The position numbers and the translations under genes are program-made. The notes under the pieces were generated by a model. The model saw only the letters and a program-made list of their open reading frames with translations. It made no database searches and was not told the DNA's origin. Source: Pogona vitticeps (Eukaryota > Chordata > Lepidosauria > Squamata > Agamidae). Taken from it: a stretch of 64,000 nucleotides of DNA. Position 1 is the stretch's first letter. Each line of letters begins with the position of its first letter. The stretch lies in the NCBI RefSeq assembly GCF_051106095.1, contig NC_135791.1, positions 6,272,501-6,336,500 on the forward strand, written 5' to 3'. This document shows, one piece after another, positions 22,201 to 30,499 of this stretch.

Positions 22201-23748
22201 AACATAGGCTCAGGGACCCTCATCGAGGGCTTGCACCAGTGGAGTAAAACCCAAAATCTCACTTTGCTAGGAGCCACTCCAATCTCTGTGCTGTGCATCA
22301 TTTTTAGCGCCGCACGTTTAAAGGGTAGGCTAACCGTTCATAGGTTACGGGATAAGGGGCCGAAGGTAGGGTGGCAGCGTCTAATCCTCTGAGTTCGGGG
22401 TTAGTTTGAATGCAAGTGGATTATTTCATGAGCCATGCTGTTATTTTGGCTTGAACTTGCTTAGGGTGGCTGCCAGGTTGAACAATATCCATTAGTCTAC
22501 CTCTATATTCCCTTTAAAAAATAAATAAATTAGTGAATCAAAACAGACCGCACACAATGAAACCTGGCTCATTCGTGCCTCTTGACAGAGGAGGTCTTAT
22601 ATCTTAAAAGTATAGGAGGATACCTGGCTAATCTTGTAAAATGTCATAAAGATGTACAGCTCAGTCATGTGTGTGCTCAAAATATGCCCCTTTATATTCC
22701 ATGGGGTACCGTCCTCAATGGATTCAGGCTGGTTTTCAGCTTCTCATCGTAGCTGCCAAGACATGACGCAAAGAGGCATTCCCAAAGGCCCCGGAGGAGA
22801 TTTCGATCCTTGAGGATACCAGTTCTGCTGTTCCAGAACATGGCTTTTCCCGCTGCTTGACACTTCCTTGGTCTCTTAATAGTCCAACGGACTTTCCTGT
22901 GTCTTAATGGCTGTAGTGAAGTCTTGCTGGCAGCTGTATCTTGCATAAAAGCATCTCCTGCACCAGGCATGGAAGAAACTAGTTATAAATAGCCAGTAAC
23001 TTTTAATTCATTACTTTCCCGAGCTGTAAAGATAGAACTACATTAGATGACTATTGTAACTTAATGAGGGATAGCTATAATCTTTTTGCATTGTGAACTA
23101 GACATGAAAGAAAATGCATATATGATGAATCGGTTTTCTCTCCCACAAGGCAGTTTATTTCCTTTGGGAATCTGTTTGCAAATTAAGTCCATGTTTACCT
23201 TCTAGTGACTGAGCACAAAACAAGGCACGCTAAATGGAAGGTACAGAGTTGAGGAAAAGCACATGCTATGAGAGGCAGACATTTTTCACCACCTGAAAGA
23301 GCCCTGGTTCTAAAGATGTCCAAGCATGTAGTTTGGTAGTTTGATTCTGCAACATTTAAGTTGCTTTTATCATTTTGGAGGTATAGTCTGACAGGGTAGA
23401 AGCAGAGTATTATATGCTGACTTTTAAACAGTCTGGTGCTTCTGAATGACATGCATTCAGCGAAGTAACGAAAAGTACCTCTGTGGGTTTTTTGAGAACT
23501 GTGTAAGTAAACTTATTTTTTAAAAGAATAAAACATAGCCCCAGTAATGCCTGAAATATAATTGTAACTAATTACTTTTGTAACTACTGAATTATAATAG
23601 AATTACTTTTAGAAGTAACTTTTTGTGATAGTGCCTTTCTCCTTTTCCCCTAGAGCTGAAAGAAGATTTTGACCGATGGGATGGTCTTCTGGAAGGCATC
23701 GGTGACTACATTGTTCCAGATAGCCCTTTGCAGAAATCCAGTCTTTAG
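4207..23748 (+). CDS. PAFAH2: PAFAH2, platelet-activating factor acetylhydrolase 2, cytoplasmic (10 coding exons)
   Basis: Cytosolic, calcium-independent serine esterase of the PAF-acetylhydrolase II family. It removes the sn-2 acetyl group of platelet-activating factor and short or oxidised acyl chains from phospholipids, protecting membranes from oxidised lipids. Ten exons (90, 151, 97, 69, 142, 114, 92, 171, 149 and 95 nt) join to 1170 nt, giving 389 residues (human protein 392) and a terminal TAG. Intron phases are 0,1,2,2,0,0,2,2,1 and all junctions are GT/AG. Landmarks: MGVTQS at the N-terminus (Gly2 myristoylation signal known for this enzyme), WIPRYEY at 51-57, oxyanion-loop SHGLGAFR at 106-113, EHRDRS at 134-139, nucleophile elbow GHSFGG with Ser235, Asp258 in the VALD segment, and His313 in [10 protein letters not shown]. 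There is no signal peptide, unlike the secreted paralogue PLA2G7, which supports PAFAH2. Nothing is broken. Start chosen by alignment to the remembered human N-terminus. Confidence 0.96.
5926..6168 (+). mobile_element. Sauria-type tRNA-derived SINE
   Basis: Full-length-looking squamate SINE in PAFAH2 intron 1. A-box-like TGGCGCAGTGG at about 5935 and B-box GGTTCAAATCC at about 5988 form the tRNA-derived head. The body GCTCAAGGTTGACTCAGCC and GGTAAAATGAGTACCCAG is the family signature, and the 3' part (AAACCGCCCAGAGAG, GTATATAAG) is the Bov-B-related tail. It is a retroposon, not a tRNA gene. Confidence 0.85.
6745..6960 (+). mobile_element. tRNA-derived SINE, family not resolved
   Basis: A B-box-like GGGTTCGAATCCCC is followed by 'ACTCAGCCACGGAAATTCACTGG'-type text (about 6778-6812). 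A related copy is at 46690-46830 ('CACTTGGCCATGACAATTCACTGG'). MIR-like in layout. Confidence 0.5.
7395..7495 (-). mobile_element. tRNA-derived SINE fragment (minus)
   Basis: Reverse-complement B-box 'GATTTGAACCCAGG' at about 7430 and an A-box-like region near 7465-7480. A related inverted fragment lies at about 36455-36525. Confidence 0.5.
7513..7755. mobile_element. Tigger-like (Tc1/mariner) miniature element, copy 1
   Basis: Terminal inverted repeats CAGTGGTGCCTCGCTAGACG and its complement, flanked by TA on both sides, as for Tc1/mariner-type insertions. 243 bp, no transposase. The inside repeats 'GTCTAGCGAAA' with variations. Same subfamily as 28619-29045 and 39164-39576 but with an internal deletion. 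In PAFAH2 intron 1. Confidence 0.85.
8118..8265 (+). mobile_element. tRNA-derived SINE with CR1-like tail and (GAT)n end
   Basis: Head with B-box GAGTTCGATTC at about 8165, body 'GGGCTCAATGATCCATAGG', then 'TCTTCCAGCTCTGCAG' and a GATGATGATG end. The same tail appears at 57293-57352, and the complement of the whole unit at 47250-47405. Confidence 0.6.
9038..9188 (+). CDS. PAFAH2: PAFAH2 coding exon 2 (residues 31-80)
   Basis: Acceptor TTCCTCAG precedes GGC. The exon encodes [10 protein letters not shown] and the conserved WIPRYEY motif. Donor GTAAGA follows. The next intron is only 248 bp and phase 1. Confidence 0.95.
9437..9533 (+). CDS. PAFAH2: PAFAH2 coding exon 3 (residues 81-112)
   Basis: Acceptor CGCCTCAG, donor GTAAGA. 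Encodes PVSWDAPF and the oxyanion-loop strand [11 protein letters not shown]. The phase-2 intron that follows (3506 bp) holds the hairpin-array element. Confidence 0.95.
9560..9990 (-). mobile_element. Possible L2/CR1-type LINE fragment (minus)
   Basis: 'GGAAGCCTGTTCCATAAGGATGGGGCCAC' resembles the complement of the LINE C-terminal region also seen at 26570-26640. Diverged, with no readable reverse-transcriptase motif. In PAFAH2 intron 3. Confidence 0.35.
10641..10776. mobile_element. hAT miniature palindromic element, 136 bp
   Basis: Long inverted repeat from CACTGGTTCTTAACC to GGTTAAGAACCACTG with a short spacer. Flanked by an 8-bp direct duplication GTCCAGAC (10633-10640 and 10777-10784), the size made by hAT transposases. 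Exactly the length of the copies at 24732 and 32738. No coding capacity. Confidence 0.88.
10974..11586. mobile_element. Tigger-like element made of serial hairpins
   Basis: The right end GCGAGGCACCACTG followed by TA matches the Tigger-like copies elsewhere in the window; the left end 'TGTGCCCCGCATAGCGAGG' after TA is a diverged counterpart. Inside, in order: hairpin ~10981-11023, hairpin ~11053-11095, a near-perfect palindrome 11128-11467 (~165-bp arms, centre ~11298), hairpin ~11468-11504, hairpin ~11506-11548. Each arm of the large palindrome contains its own 54-bp palindrome centred on CAGCTG (11132-11185 and 11410-11463). No transposase. In PAFAH2 intron 3. Confidence 0.85.
11600..11936. 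mobile_element. Tigger-like element, second copy next to the hairpin array
   Basis: The right end 'CGTTAAGCGATACACCACTT' precedes TA. Inside are 'GGTTCCCGAAGCAGGGAACC' and 'GATCAGCTG', also present in the family. It follows a short (TA)n(CA)n run. The left terminus is not clear. Confidence 0.65.
13040..13108 (+). CDS. PAFAH2: PAFAH2 coding exon 4 (residues 113-135)
   Basis: A 69-nt exon. Acceptor GACTTTCAG, donor GTGAGA. Encodes [22 protein letters not shown]; the following arginine codon is split across the intron and completes the conserved EHRDRS motif. Phase 2 on both sides. Confidence 0.95.
14325..14466 (+). CDS. PAFAH2: PAFAH2 coding exon 5 (residues 136-183)
   Basis: Acceptor TCTTTTCAG, donor GTATGT. 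Encodes [11 protein letters not shown], the variable PDPEAPDG stretch, [11 protein letters not shown] and EFRFRNPQ, collinear with human PAFAH2. It enters at phase 2 and leaves at phase 0. Confidence 0.95.
14684..15027 (+). mobile_element. tRNA-derived SINE (second squamate family), copy 1
   Basis: Head 'GTGGTGGCGCTGTAGGCTAAACC', B-box-like 'AGATTGAATCC', body 'AACCTAGCGGTTCGAAAGC' and 'GGCCATGTGACCACGGAAG', 3' end 'GTCAAGGGGAACCTTTACC'. The same unit occurs at 44690, 57663 and inverted at 46853. Family name not certain (ACA-type SINEs of iguanian lizards look like this). In PAFAH2 intron 5. Confidence 0.8.
15299..15490. mobile_element. Miniature DNA element related to 39764-40001 (truncated)
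   Basis: Starts TAGAGATGAGCACGAAG and contains 'CCCACTCAGAGGCAGC' and its near complement 'GGGGCTGTCTCTGAGTGGCC', the same inverted arrangement as the better copy at 39764. The right terminus is missing. Confidence 0.6.
15517..15830. mobile_element. Tigger-like element, variant terminus
   Basis: TA then CAGTCAACCCTCGATTGAC, followed by 'TAATCCATTCCAGAAG' and 'CGTAAATCGAG'. An internal hairpin has arms TCCCCTTCGCGCC and GGCGCGAAGGGGA (about 15700-15752). No matching right end recognised. Confidence 0.6.
15879..15983. mobile_element. Short inverted-repeat DNA element
   Basis: GCTTGGAAAAGTTAC at the left and the complement of GGCTTGGAAAAGTTGC at the right enclose about 75 bp. Probably a hAT-type miniature, but I saw no convincing target duplication. 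Confidence 0.45.
16119..16232 (+). CDS. PAFAH2: PAFAH2 coding exon 6 (residues 184-221)
   Basis: Acceptor CACGCCAG, donor GTAAGC. Encodes the helical segment [15 protein letters not shown] and then GFDLSTLK, aligning to the human region before the nucleophile exon. Phase 0 on both sides. Confidence 0.95.
16379..16550. mobile_element. Tigger-like fragment, 'CGACTTACAGAC' type
   Basis: Begins CAGTGGATCCTCGACTTACAG and repeats 'GACTTACAGAC' several times. Left-end piece only; the right terminus was not found. Confidence 0.6.
16585..16640. mobile_element. Tigger-like fragment, 'GTATCTGCGGGA' type
   Basis: TA then CAGTAGGGGCCCCCGTATCTGCGGGATCCG, close to the classical Tigger1-like terminus. Only the left end is recognisable. 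Confidence 0.55.
16987..17269. mobile_element. Penelope-like insertion with inverted copies of one end
   Basis: Two arms of the same sequence in inverted orientation: 17011-17124 and 17160-17269 (GACGTTTCGCCAGTCTCTG versus CAGAGACTGGCGAAACGTT). The left outer end has GAAGGCTTTCACGGCTGGGA, absent on the right. Flanked by an 11-bp direct repeat TAGATAATTTT (16976-16986 and 17270-17280). The text matches what I remember of squamate Penelope-like retroelement ends. In PAFAH2 intron 6. Confidence 0.6.
17395..17600 (+). mobile_element. RTE-clade LINE 3' fragment
   Basis: 'ATGAGATGGATTGATTCCCA', 'GACCTGAGCAGG' and 'GCCATATGTCGGAGGGGACTTGATGG' are the 3' signature of a non-Bov-B RTE family also seen at 27365-27590 and 44600-45260. 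Confidence 0.6.
18012..18125. mobile_element. hAT-like miniature, 'TTCCAGATGGGCTGGAC' type
   Basis: CCTTCCAGATGGGCTGGACTA at the left mirrored by TTGTAGTTCAACACCCCGA and TGGAAGG at the right: an inverted-repeat non-autonomous element common in squamates. No clean target duplication read. Confidence 0.5.
19040..19475 (+). mobile_element. CR1 LINE 3' end
   Basis: Translates to [23 protein letters not shown] and ALFKYLKG, the classic CR1 3'-terminal reading. It continues through 'CAGGAAGCCAGATTTTGG' and 'AAAAACTTCCTAACTG' to the 3' signature 'CCTTCCAACTTCATGATTCT' with ATTCTATGATCC. Frame no longer continuous. In PAFAH2 intron 6. Confidence 0.8.
19578..19669 (+). CDS. PAFAH2: PAFAH2 coding exon 7, nucleophile exon (residues 222-251)
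   Basis: Acceptor CTGTTTCAG, donor GTGAGT. Encodes [15 protein letters not shown]. The GHSFGG elbow carries the catalytic Ser235 in the GxSxG pattern of alpha/beta hydrolases. Confidence 0.96.
20328..20498 (+). CDS. PAFAH2: PAFAH2 coding exon 8, catalytic Asp exon (residues 253-308)
   Basis: Acceptor CCACTGTAG, donor GTAAGT. Encodes [13 protein letters not shown], where the Asp of VALD (258) is the triad acid, followed by [16 protein letters not shown]. Phase 2 at both ends. Confidence 0.95.
20555..20655. repeat. Unclassified short repeat, 'GGTCTTATTTTCAGGG' type
   Basis: 'AGGTCTTATTTTCAGGGT' followed at once by 'AGGTCTTATTTTTGGCG', an internally repeated motif known to me from interspersed vertebrate elements. 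Class unresolved. In PAFAH2 intron 8. Confidence 0.35.
21712..21815 (+). mobile_element. CR1 LINE fragment
   Basis: 'ATAATGGGCTCACGCGACAGG', 'AAGCCAGATTTAGGCTGAAT' and 'AGGAAAAACTTCTTAACTG' parallel the CR1 copy at 19230-19295. In PAFAH2 intron 8. Confidence 0.7.
21922..22070 (+). CDS. PAFAH2: PAFAH2 coding exon 9, catalytic His exon (residues 309-358)
   Basis: Acceptor TTCCTTCCAG, donor GTAAGT. Encodes [16 protein letters not shown] with triad His313, then DPYEG and the C-terminal helix [10 protein letters not shown]. Confidence 0.95.
23654..23748 (+). CDS. PAFAH2: PAFAH2 coding exon 10 and stop (residues 359-389)
   Basis: Acceptor CCCCTAG. Encodes [16 protein letters not shown] and a short divergent tail ending SSL, then TAG at 23746-23748. 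The LKEDxxxW and LxEGIG blocks match the human C-terminus. Confidence 0.94.
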
Positions 23749-24660
23749 GCACAAAATACTTTATCTCTCTCAAAATACTTTATCTCTTTGGGGTATATTC
23801 TGTTTTCCCCACCTTGGAATGGGGTGGGGGAAGTACCCTCTTAATGTGCAATCACAATCTGAACTCGGGACCCGTCAACAACCTCGCAGGATTTTCCGCG
23901 GAGAGGTTCTTATCGCCCTCCGCTTTCTCTTGAAGGTGCTCCTCACTCCTTCGGTATGACAGAGGGGTGATCAAAACCAGCCTGCTTCCTCTGCCCCTCC
24001 GGACATTGTTCGGAGACGTAGAAATCAGGAGTGCTGTTTTTGGGGGAGCAGCAGAGAGGACCCCCCAAAACAGGAAGTTCTGTGGCAGAAGATCCCCCTG
24101 AAATGGGGTGGTGGTGGAGGAACCCGTTGGGAGCATGGCGGTCCGAGGACATGATTTTCCTCGACCCCTTTTGTAGCCAAACCATATTCCAGGGGGAAAA
24201 ATGGTTACCTTTTTGTTTCTGTTTGAATTGGGAGACAAGAACAGGATTCTAAGGAGGAGAAAGCAACGTTATCTCACCGGATGGTGGCTGCCAGAAAATG
24301 AAGGGCTTGGGCTGGTCTACAATTCACCCTGAGAACCGAAGCAAAGATTTTCTGCCAGGCCAAAGGAGCAACGCTGTGCCGGGGCGTCTGTCTCTGAATC
24401 CTTTATTGATCCCTATTAATTACTTTCCAGATGTTTTTAGAGCTACTGTCTTCTTGCCTCCTGACTCCCTCCAGGACCTTTCCAGCTGGTCCTGAGATTT
24501 TTTTTGTATGTTTGTATATATGCAATCTTTTGGAGATACAGATTTCTTCTGTGTATCTCCAGTGGACCAAAGGCATCTGTGATGGGACAGGTGCATTAGC
24601 AAAGATGGAATGAGAGCCCTTGCAGCTTGGATGGTAAATATTTTGTGTCTAGGGCCTCAA
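23749..24660 (+). other. PAFAH2: Probable PAFAH2 3' untranslated region
   Basis: Sequence after the stop with few recognisable repeats. An ~18-bp unit (core AAAATACTTTATCTC) occurs twice in tandem at about 23753-23788. I saw no canonical AATAAA or ATTAAA in the first kilobase, so the cleavage site is not placed. The first clear transposon downstream is the hAT miniature at 24732. Confidence 0.4.
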
Positions 24661-24731
24661 ATGCATCTTGGAAATGTCCCTTCTGACCTCATCATCTTGC
24701 CCTTTCCAGGTGGGTCAGCAAACATTTAGAG

Positions 24732-24867
24732 CAGTGGTCCTCAACCTTGGGCCTCCAGATGTGCTCGGACTACAACTCCCAGAAGCCTTCACCATCACCT
24801 CTGCTGGTCAGGATTTCTGGGAGTTGAAGTCCAAGAACATCTGGAGGCCCAAGGTTGGGGACAACTG
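24732..24867. mobile_element. hAT miniature palindromic element, 136 bp
   Basis: CAGTGGTCCTCAACCTTGGG at the left and its near complement ending CAACTG at the right. Flanked by the 8-bp duplication ATTTAGAG (24724-24731 and 24868-24875). Closely similar to 32738-32873. Confidence 0.9.
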
Positions 24868-25164
24868 ATTTAGAGGATGCTCTATTCCACATAGGTGGCC
24901 AAGAAAAAAGGAATATACAGTTCTGGGACGATATGAAAAAGATTTCCTGGTGCACAGAAGGATTGCGTGGTGCGTCAGCCCCATAAGTGTTAGTATATCG
25001 AAGTGGAACGGTCTTTAACATGATTGAAACCTTCCCATAGCTTGGAGAAATTAACTGTTTGCTGCCGGGCCCATAAATGCAGTAATAAGCGCCACGTTCC
25101 TTCCCATCATGTACGAGCGCATAGGCCGTGTGTGGGGGGCTGCAGGGCTTGGCTGGGTCACATA

Positions 25165-25587
25165 CAGTGGTGCTTCGCTTTCCGATTGCCCCACATTATG
25201 ATGAAGCTGCTTAACGACGATCTTTTTGTGATCGCAAAACGATGGTCTGAATGGGTGAATTTCGCTTTGCAATGATCGGTTCCCTGCTTCGGGAACAGAT
25301 TCTTCGCAAAATGACATTTTTCGAACAGTTGATCGGCAGTTTCAAAATGGCTGCTGGGTTATTAAAATGGCTCCCTGCTGTGTTTAGGGACGGATTCCTC
25401 ACTATACAGGCAGCAAAAATGGCCGCCATATGGATTATCTTCGCTGGACGGTGAGTTTTTACCCCATTGGAAGGCATTGAATGGGTTTCAATGCGTTTCA
25501 GTGGGGTTTTTATTTTTGCTTTACGATGTTTTTGCTTAACGGCAATTTTCCTGGAATGGATTATCATCGTTAAGCGAGGCACCACTG
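25165..25587. mobile_element. Tigger-like miniature element, copy 2 (hairpin-array relative)
   Basis: TA-flanked. Starts CAGTGGTGCTTCGCTTTCCG and ends GTTAAGCGAGGCACCACTG. Its inside shares 'GGTTCCCTGCTTCGGGAAC', 'TTGATCGGCAG' and 'AAAATGGC' motifs with the 11600-11936 copy. 423 bp, non-coding. Confidence 0.82.
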
Positions 25588-26309
25588 TATTTGGTAGCAG
25601 GCCGAACCTAGCTTACCTCTCCAGCGTTACTGCAATCTTGGGCAATTGCAAAACCTTGATCCTGTGTGAGTATCCAGAAAAGGCTGCTGTTGTATTAATT
25701 TGGGCTGGTGGAAAACGGACACCTGGATTGATTTTTTACTGCTGTAATTGGAAATGAATCCTTTGTAACATGATTATACGCTTTCATGTTTTCTCCTGGC
25801 CTCTTATTTGAATGGGAAGGGGAGATCGAAGAGTTGGGGTCCTGGGACATAAAACAAGAAAGGAAACCCGTTCTTTGCGGCTGCTTAGAGTTGCCGGATT
25901 GTGCCCGTGTGCCCCCCAACACATGTTTGGCACAGCTCCTAGATGTGCAAAAAGTATCATGCCAGTCCCTGTTTTACAGGCGCAGGGGGGGAATGCGACA
26001 TGTCGCGGTCAAGCCGATCATACCTGCCAGCTCTTGCTTGCACACCCAGTTTGGGAATGTTATTTCTCCAACACTACAACTGTGGAGTCATCTTTCCATT
26101 GCTGTCTAATATCTACATGACCCCCCCCCCGAAGAGCTACCCAGAGTGGCCTTGGTAGCCAGATAAAAGATGAATAAATGAATGACCCAGCTGCCATCGC
26201 CACCACGCTCAGGGTACTACAGAGACCATCTCTCTTAGGGAAGATCCGTGGCACTGTGCTCCAGGCACTAGAAACAGGTGGTCCCAGGTAGAATCCAGCC
26301 ACCTATTCC

Positions 26310-26318
26310 TTTTGAGTT

Positions 26319-26357
<39 letters not shown>

Positions 26358-27290
26358 ATATGCCGCCCACAATACCCGAAGGTCTCTGGGCGGCTTACAG
26401 CATTTAAAATACAATAAAAAGGCAAAATAAAAGGGCAAAATAATAAAAATGCAATTAAAATATATGTTCTAAAAATTGCCATCAGACCTACAGCTGATAT
26501 TATTTCAGTTAAAAGCCTTTTGGAACAGGAAGGTTTTGACCTGGCGCCGAAATGTCATCAGCGTCGGCGCCAGACGAATCTCAGTCGGGAGGGCATTCCA
26601 TAGTCTGGGGGCAGCTGCCGAAAAGGCCCTTTCTCTACAAGCCATCCCTCTTATCTCCTTGAGGGATGTCTCTTTCTAAAGGGCCCCGTGGTTAAATCTT
26701 AACTGCCAGGTAAGCTCATATGGAAGGAGGCGGTCCTTCAGGTATCCAGGGCCCAAGCCGTTTAGGGCTTTATATGTCAAAGCAAGCACTTTGAATTGTG
26801 CCCGGGCAGCAACTGGTAGCCAATGTAATTTAAACAGAATCGGCTTGATATGTTCTCTAGCAGCCCCACCACTCACCAGCCGCGCAGCTCGATTCTGGAC
26901 CAGTTGCAGTCACTGGACCGTCTTCAAAGGCAGCCCCACGTAGAGTGCATTGCAGTAATCTATGCAAGATGTTACCAGTGCGTGTGTAACTGTCATGAGA
27001 CTCCGCTCGTCCAGGTAGGGCCGCAGCTGGTATAATTTCCGCAGCTGAAGGAAGGCGCCTCTGGCCACCGAGTCCACCTGGGCTTCCAAAGTTAGACTGG
27101 GGTCCAGGAGCACCCCCAGGCTGTGGACCCTGTAACCCCATTCAGGGCAGGGAAATGGCCCTCCAACCTGTCCGGTGAAGCACCCACTAACAGCATTTCC
27201 GTCTTGTCTGGATTGAGTTTCAATTTATTAACCCTCATCCAGTCCATTATCAGGTCCAGACACGAGTTCAGCACAGAAACCGCCTGCCCA
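26310..27290 (-). mobile_element. L2-type LINE, 3' kilobase (minus)
   Basis: On the minus strand, pieces read MDWMRVNKLKLNPDKTEMLLVG near 27220 and HIKPILFKLHWLPVAARAQFKVL near 26820, standard C-terminal reverse-transcriptase blocks of L2-like elements. The plus-strand left edge (26310-26400) is the inverted 3' tail with (TTTA)n and 'TATGCCGCCCACAATACCC'. 5'-truncated and with interrupted frames. Confidence 0.85.
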
Positions 27291-27364
27291 TAAAATGCCT
27301 ACTCCAAGCCACAGCCTTTTGTTACTCTGTCTTTTGAAACAGCAGCTTCTAAACTGAAGCTATT

Positions 27365-27590
27365 GTACTTTGGGCCTATCATGAGGAAACAGGATGAAAT
27401 TGAAAAGACAAATCATACGGGAAAGGCAAAAGGGAGCAGGAAAGGAGGGAGTCTGGATCTGAGATGGATTGACTCAATAAAGGAAACCACAGCATTGAGT
27501 TCCTAAGATCTGAGCGGGATGGATGAATGACTGGGCCTTTTGGAGGTCTCAAATTCATAGGGTCACCCAAAGTCGGAGTACCGCTGTTTG
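27365..27590 (+). mobile_element. RTE-clade LINE 3' fragment
   Basis: 'CTGAGATGGATTGACTCAAT', 'AGATCTGAGCGGGATGG' and 'CATAGGGTCACCCAAAGTCGG' match the family at 17395-17600. Confidence 0.6.
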
Positions 27591-27689
27591 TGAAATGATC
27601 TGCACTTTTGGGAAATTTATGGGCGCATTCAGTTTTTGCCCCAGGTGGATGTTTGAGCAGGAAAAGGTGCTTTCAGACAGCTTCTAACA

Positions 27690-28559
27690 GTGCCGGTGGA
27701 AAACACGACGTCGTTATCCTACTTTTCTCACCTCGAGAACATTTTTAATGCCAAACCAAAGGAGACACCGTTGGGAGTAAAGGCAGAACTAGAAAACGTC
27801 ATCTGGATCCTTCTTCCTTTTAAAACGTCAGGGATCAAGCAGGGCCCCCACTTGAAAAATGTAGGAGTCCTCGGGACTATAGATCTCGAGAGATTTCCAA
27901 CCTGCATGGTTGATGCAATCCGTGGCGTTTTCCTGTTGGGGGATTCTGGGGGGGGGGGGTTGCCGTTTAAAACAAATGGAAAATCAAGCTTTGCAAGCTA
28001 CAGGAGAGCCGCTTGGCAGCAACAAAGAAGGAATCCACTTCTGCTTGGATGTACAACAGGCGAGCCACGGCACAGCTCTGTTCACAGTCCTTCAAAGATG
28101 AAAAAGGCAGCCGGGAAGAAGGCCACTGTCTCCACCCTTTCCTCCTCCCTTTCCTCCTGGAACAAGCAGTCAAGGAGCTTATGCAACTCCCTCCCATCTT
28201 TGCTGAACAGAAAGAGGCTCCCTGCAGACATGTTCTGTCCTCCCTCCCTTCGCACCGACAACGTACAGCACAGCAAGCAGCAAACCGGCTTGGGCCGTTC
28301 CAGGACGGTCCCACAGTACACGGCGTGGCATCCTCTAGCAACAGGGAAACATCTGCAAGGCTCGGGAAGAAGAACAGCTGGCGCGGCTGCCATCTACCTG
28401 GCGTCTCCCAGGGAGCATGGGTGTCCAGGGGGGAACGGTGTGCTGATCTGCTCTCGGATCTGGAATTTTATTGTGTCAAAGCATAGAGACAAGTCCAGTG
28501 TGTCACAAGGCGGCATGGATATTACACACTGCATCCACTCTGTGATACGATTCCTGTAG
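27690..28559 (+). other. Long open frame of unknown nature (289 codons)
   Basis: The longest uninterrupted frame in the window. The translation has no domain I recognise and is low in complexity signals (Ser/Lys/Arg-rich middle, KKAAGKKATVSTLSSSLSSW near residues 131-150). Other frames on both strands are also open here (27967-28341 and 28082-28393 on minus, 28013-28486 on plus), pointing to composition rather than selection. No promoter, splice or repeat signature ties it to a gene. Treat as probably non-coding. Confidence 0.2.
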
Positions 28560-28618
28560 GGACCGTTCTGGGACTTGCTTAAACAGAAGCTGCTGCTAGA
28601 ACAAATGACAGCTGTTTA

Positions 28619-29045
28619 CTGTGATGCCTTGCTAGACGATGATAATCTGTTCCACTGAAATCGCTGTTTAGTGAAATCATTGTCTAGCAAAAAGCATTTC
28701 CCTATTGGAATGCATTGAAACCTGTTTAATGCGTTCCAATGGGGAAGAATCGTCGTTGTCTAGCAAAAATCGGCCATAGGAAAGCCGCTTTGTGAACCGC
28801 CGATCAGCTGTTTAAATCGCTGTCTTGCGAAGCTTAGGTCCCAAAAACACCTGTTTTGGGAGCGCGGAGGGAGCTGTCAAAATCGTTGTCTAGCGAAAAT
28901 CGGTTTGCGAAGCAGGGACCAAGCATTGTCCAGCGAAATTCCCCCATAGGAATCACTGTCTTGCGAATTGCTATAGCGATCGCAAAAAGTCAATGTCTAG
29001 CAAAAAAACTGTCATGCGGGGTAACTGTCTAGCGAGGCACAACTG
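28619..29045. mobile_element. Tigger-like miniature element, copy 3
   Basis: TA-flanked, left end CTGTGATGCCTTGCTAGACG, right end TCTAGCGAGGCACAACTG. Internal 'CATTGGAATGCATTGAAACC'-type symmetry and 'CCGATCAGCTG'. 427 bp. Same subfamily as 39164 and 7513. Confidence 0.85.
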
Positions 29046-29964
29046 TATATGAGTGAAAGTCCCTTCAAATTCATTCTTGGTGGCTGGAATTCTGATGCTG
29101 ACTGATAGCTGTCTGTGCAACCCTAATGTTCAACAGCAAACTACCACCGGCTAGGACATTTTCTTTTCATCAGACTGCAGTGGCGTGACCTGAGATGTGG
29201 CTGAAAAAGAACCCAGCACTGGCTTCTTAACTTTTATTTGGCTTACCCTCGGCCCTTCCTTACAGGAGCTCAGGGTGGCTACATAAAAATACACACAACA
29301 CAAATTGCTAAAATAATGACCAGAATCCAACTGAAAACTTACGTCAGTACAGTTCTTTCAGCAGCAAACTGGTGGAAGTTAAGAACTCCTCATAGGCTGT
29401 TCCTGTCTCCTGCAGAGGCTGCGGTTACACTGACAGTAAGAACTACATTTAAATCAATTTAGATTTTATCGTTCACACAACGAAAGGATGAGATTGATTT
29501 ATATGGGCTGCAAAGTGAGGGGTTTTTTTTCCAGCTGGCCGGCAGAGGCTTTTTAAAACACCTCTCTCCTGAAATCGATTCAAATCAATGCAGTTTTGTG
29601 GGTCTGAATGCTGCTGTCATTTTAATTTGTATTTATGTGTATTTTGGCTGGTAGAGACACTGGCAATTTTTTTTCCAAAACCAGTTTAAATCAACAGAAA
29701 TAAATTGATTTCCATTCAGTGCATGGGAACGCAGCCACCAGTTTAAATACCACATGACTTGAACCTGATTTTTTTTTTAAAAAAAAGTCTAAGCAGAAAT
29801 CGATTCAAATTGGCAGTGTGATCACAGCCTGAGTCAGACAACAAGGCCTAAGATGACTTGACCGGCAGACATTCGCTGCTGAGATTTACAGTGATGGGAC
29901 TGAACAGTGATGGGCATAAGGAAAAGGCTTCTGGGTAACAGAATATAAATGTTAAGATCGTCAG

Positions 29965-30400
29965 GAGAGGCCTTTCTCTCAGGCCCACCACCTTCAGAGG
30001 TGTGTTTGGTGGGGACACAGAAGAGGGCCTCCCCACTGGCTGCTCCCAGACTCTGGAACTCCCTCCCACTGGAGGCCAGCCTGGCCCCGTCTTTGCTGTC
30101 CTTTTGCAAGCAGGAGAAGACCTTTCTCTTCAGGAAGGCTTTCCTTGATTGACTGGCTGCCTGAGAGAATTCTTAAAAGGATTGTTGTGCCTTGCTGCTT
30201 TGATGGTGTTTTTGGTGCGGCTTTTGTTGACCTTATTTTTTTTAAGGTAGTATTTATTTCGTCCTTTTCAGTATTTGATTTACTTTTGTTAGCTTTAAGT
30301 ACGTATTGTCTTCTAATGCTGTAAACCCTCCTTGGGTCCTTTTAAAGGAGAAAGATGGGGTAAAAAATATTTTAAATCAATAAATAAATGCAATATGAAC
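29965..30400 (+). mobile_element. L2-type LINE 3' end
   Basis: The plus strand reads AAPRLWNSLPLEASLAPSLLSF and FLFRKAFLD, the C-terminus of L2-like reverse transcriptases. The 3' tail has 'CCTCCTTGGGTCCTTTTAAAGG' and AATAAATAAATG. Confidence 0.8.
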
Positions 30401-30417
30401 ACAGAGAATCAGCAGGG

Positions 30418-30421
30418 AAAA

Positions 30422-30496
<75 letters not shown>

Positions 30497-30499
30497 AAT
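30418..30499. repeat. (AAAT)n microsatellite
   Basis: About 80 bp of pure AAAT repeat close to the L2 3' tail, which probably seeded it. Confidence 0.95.
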
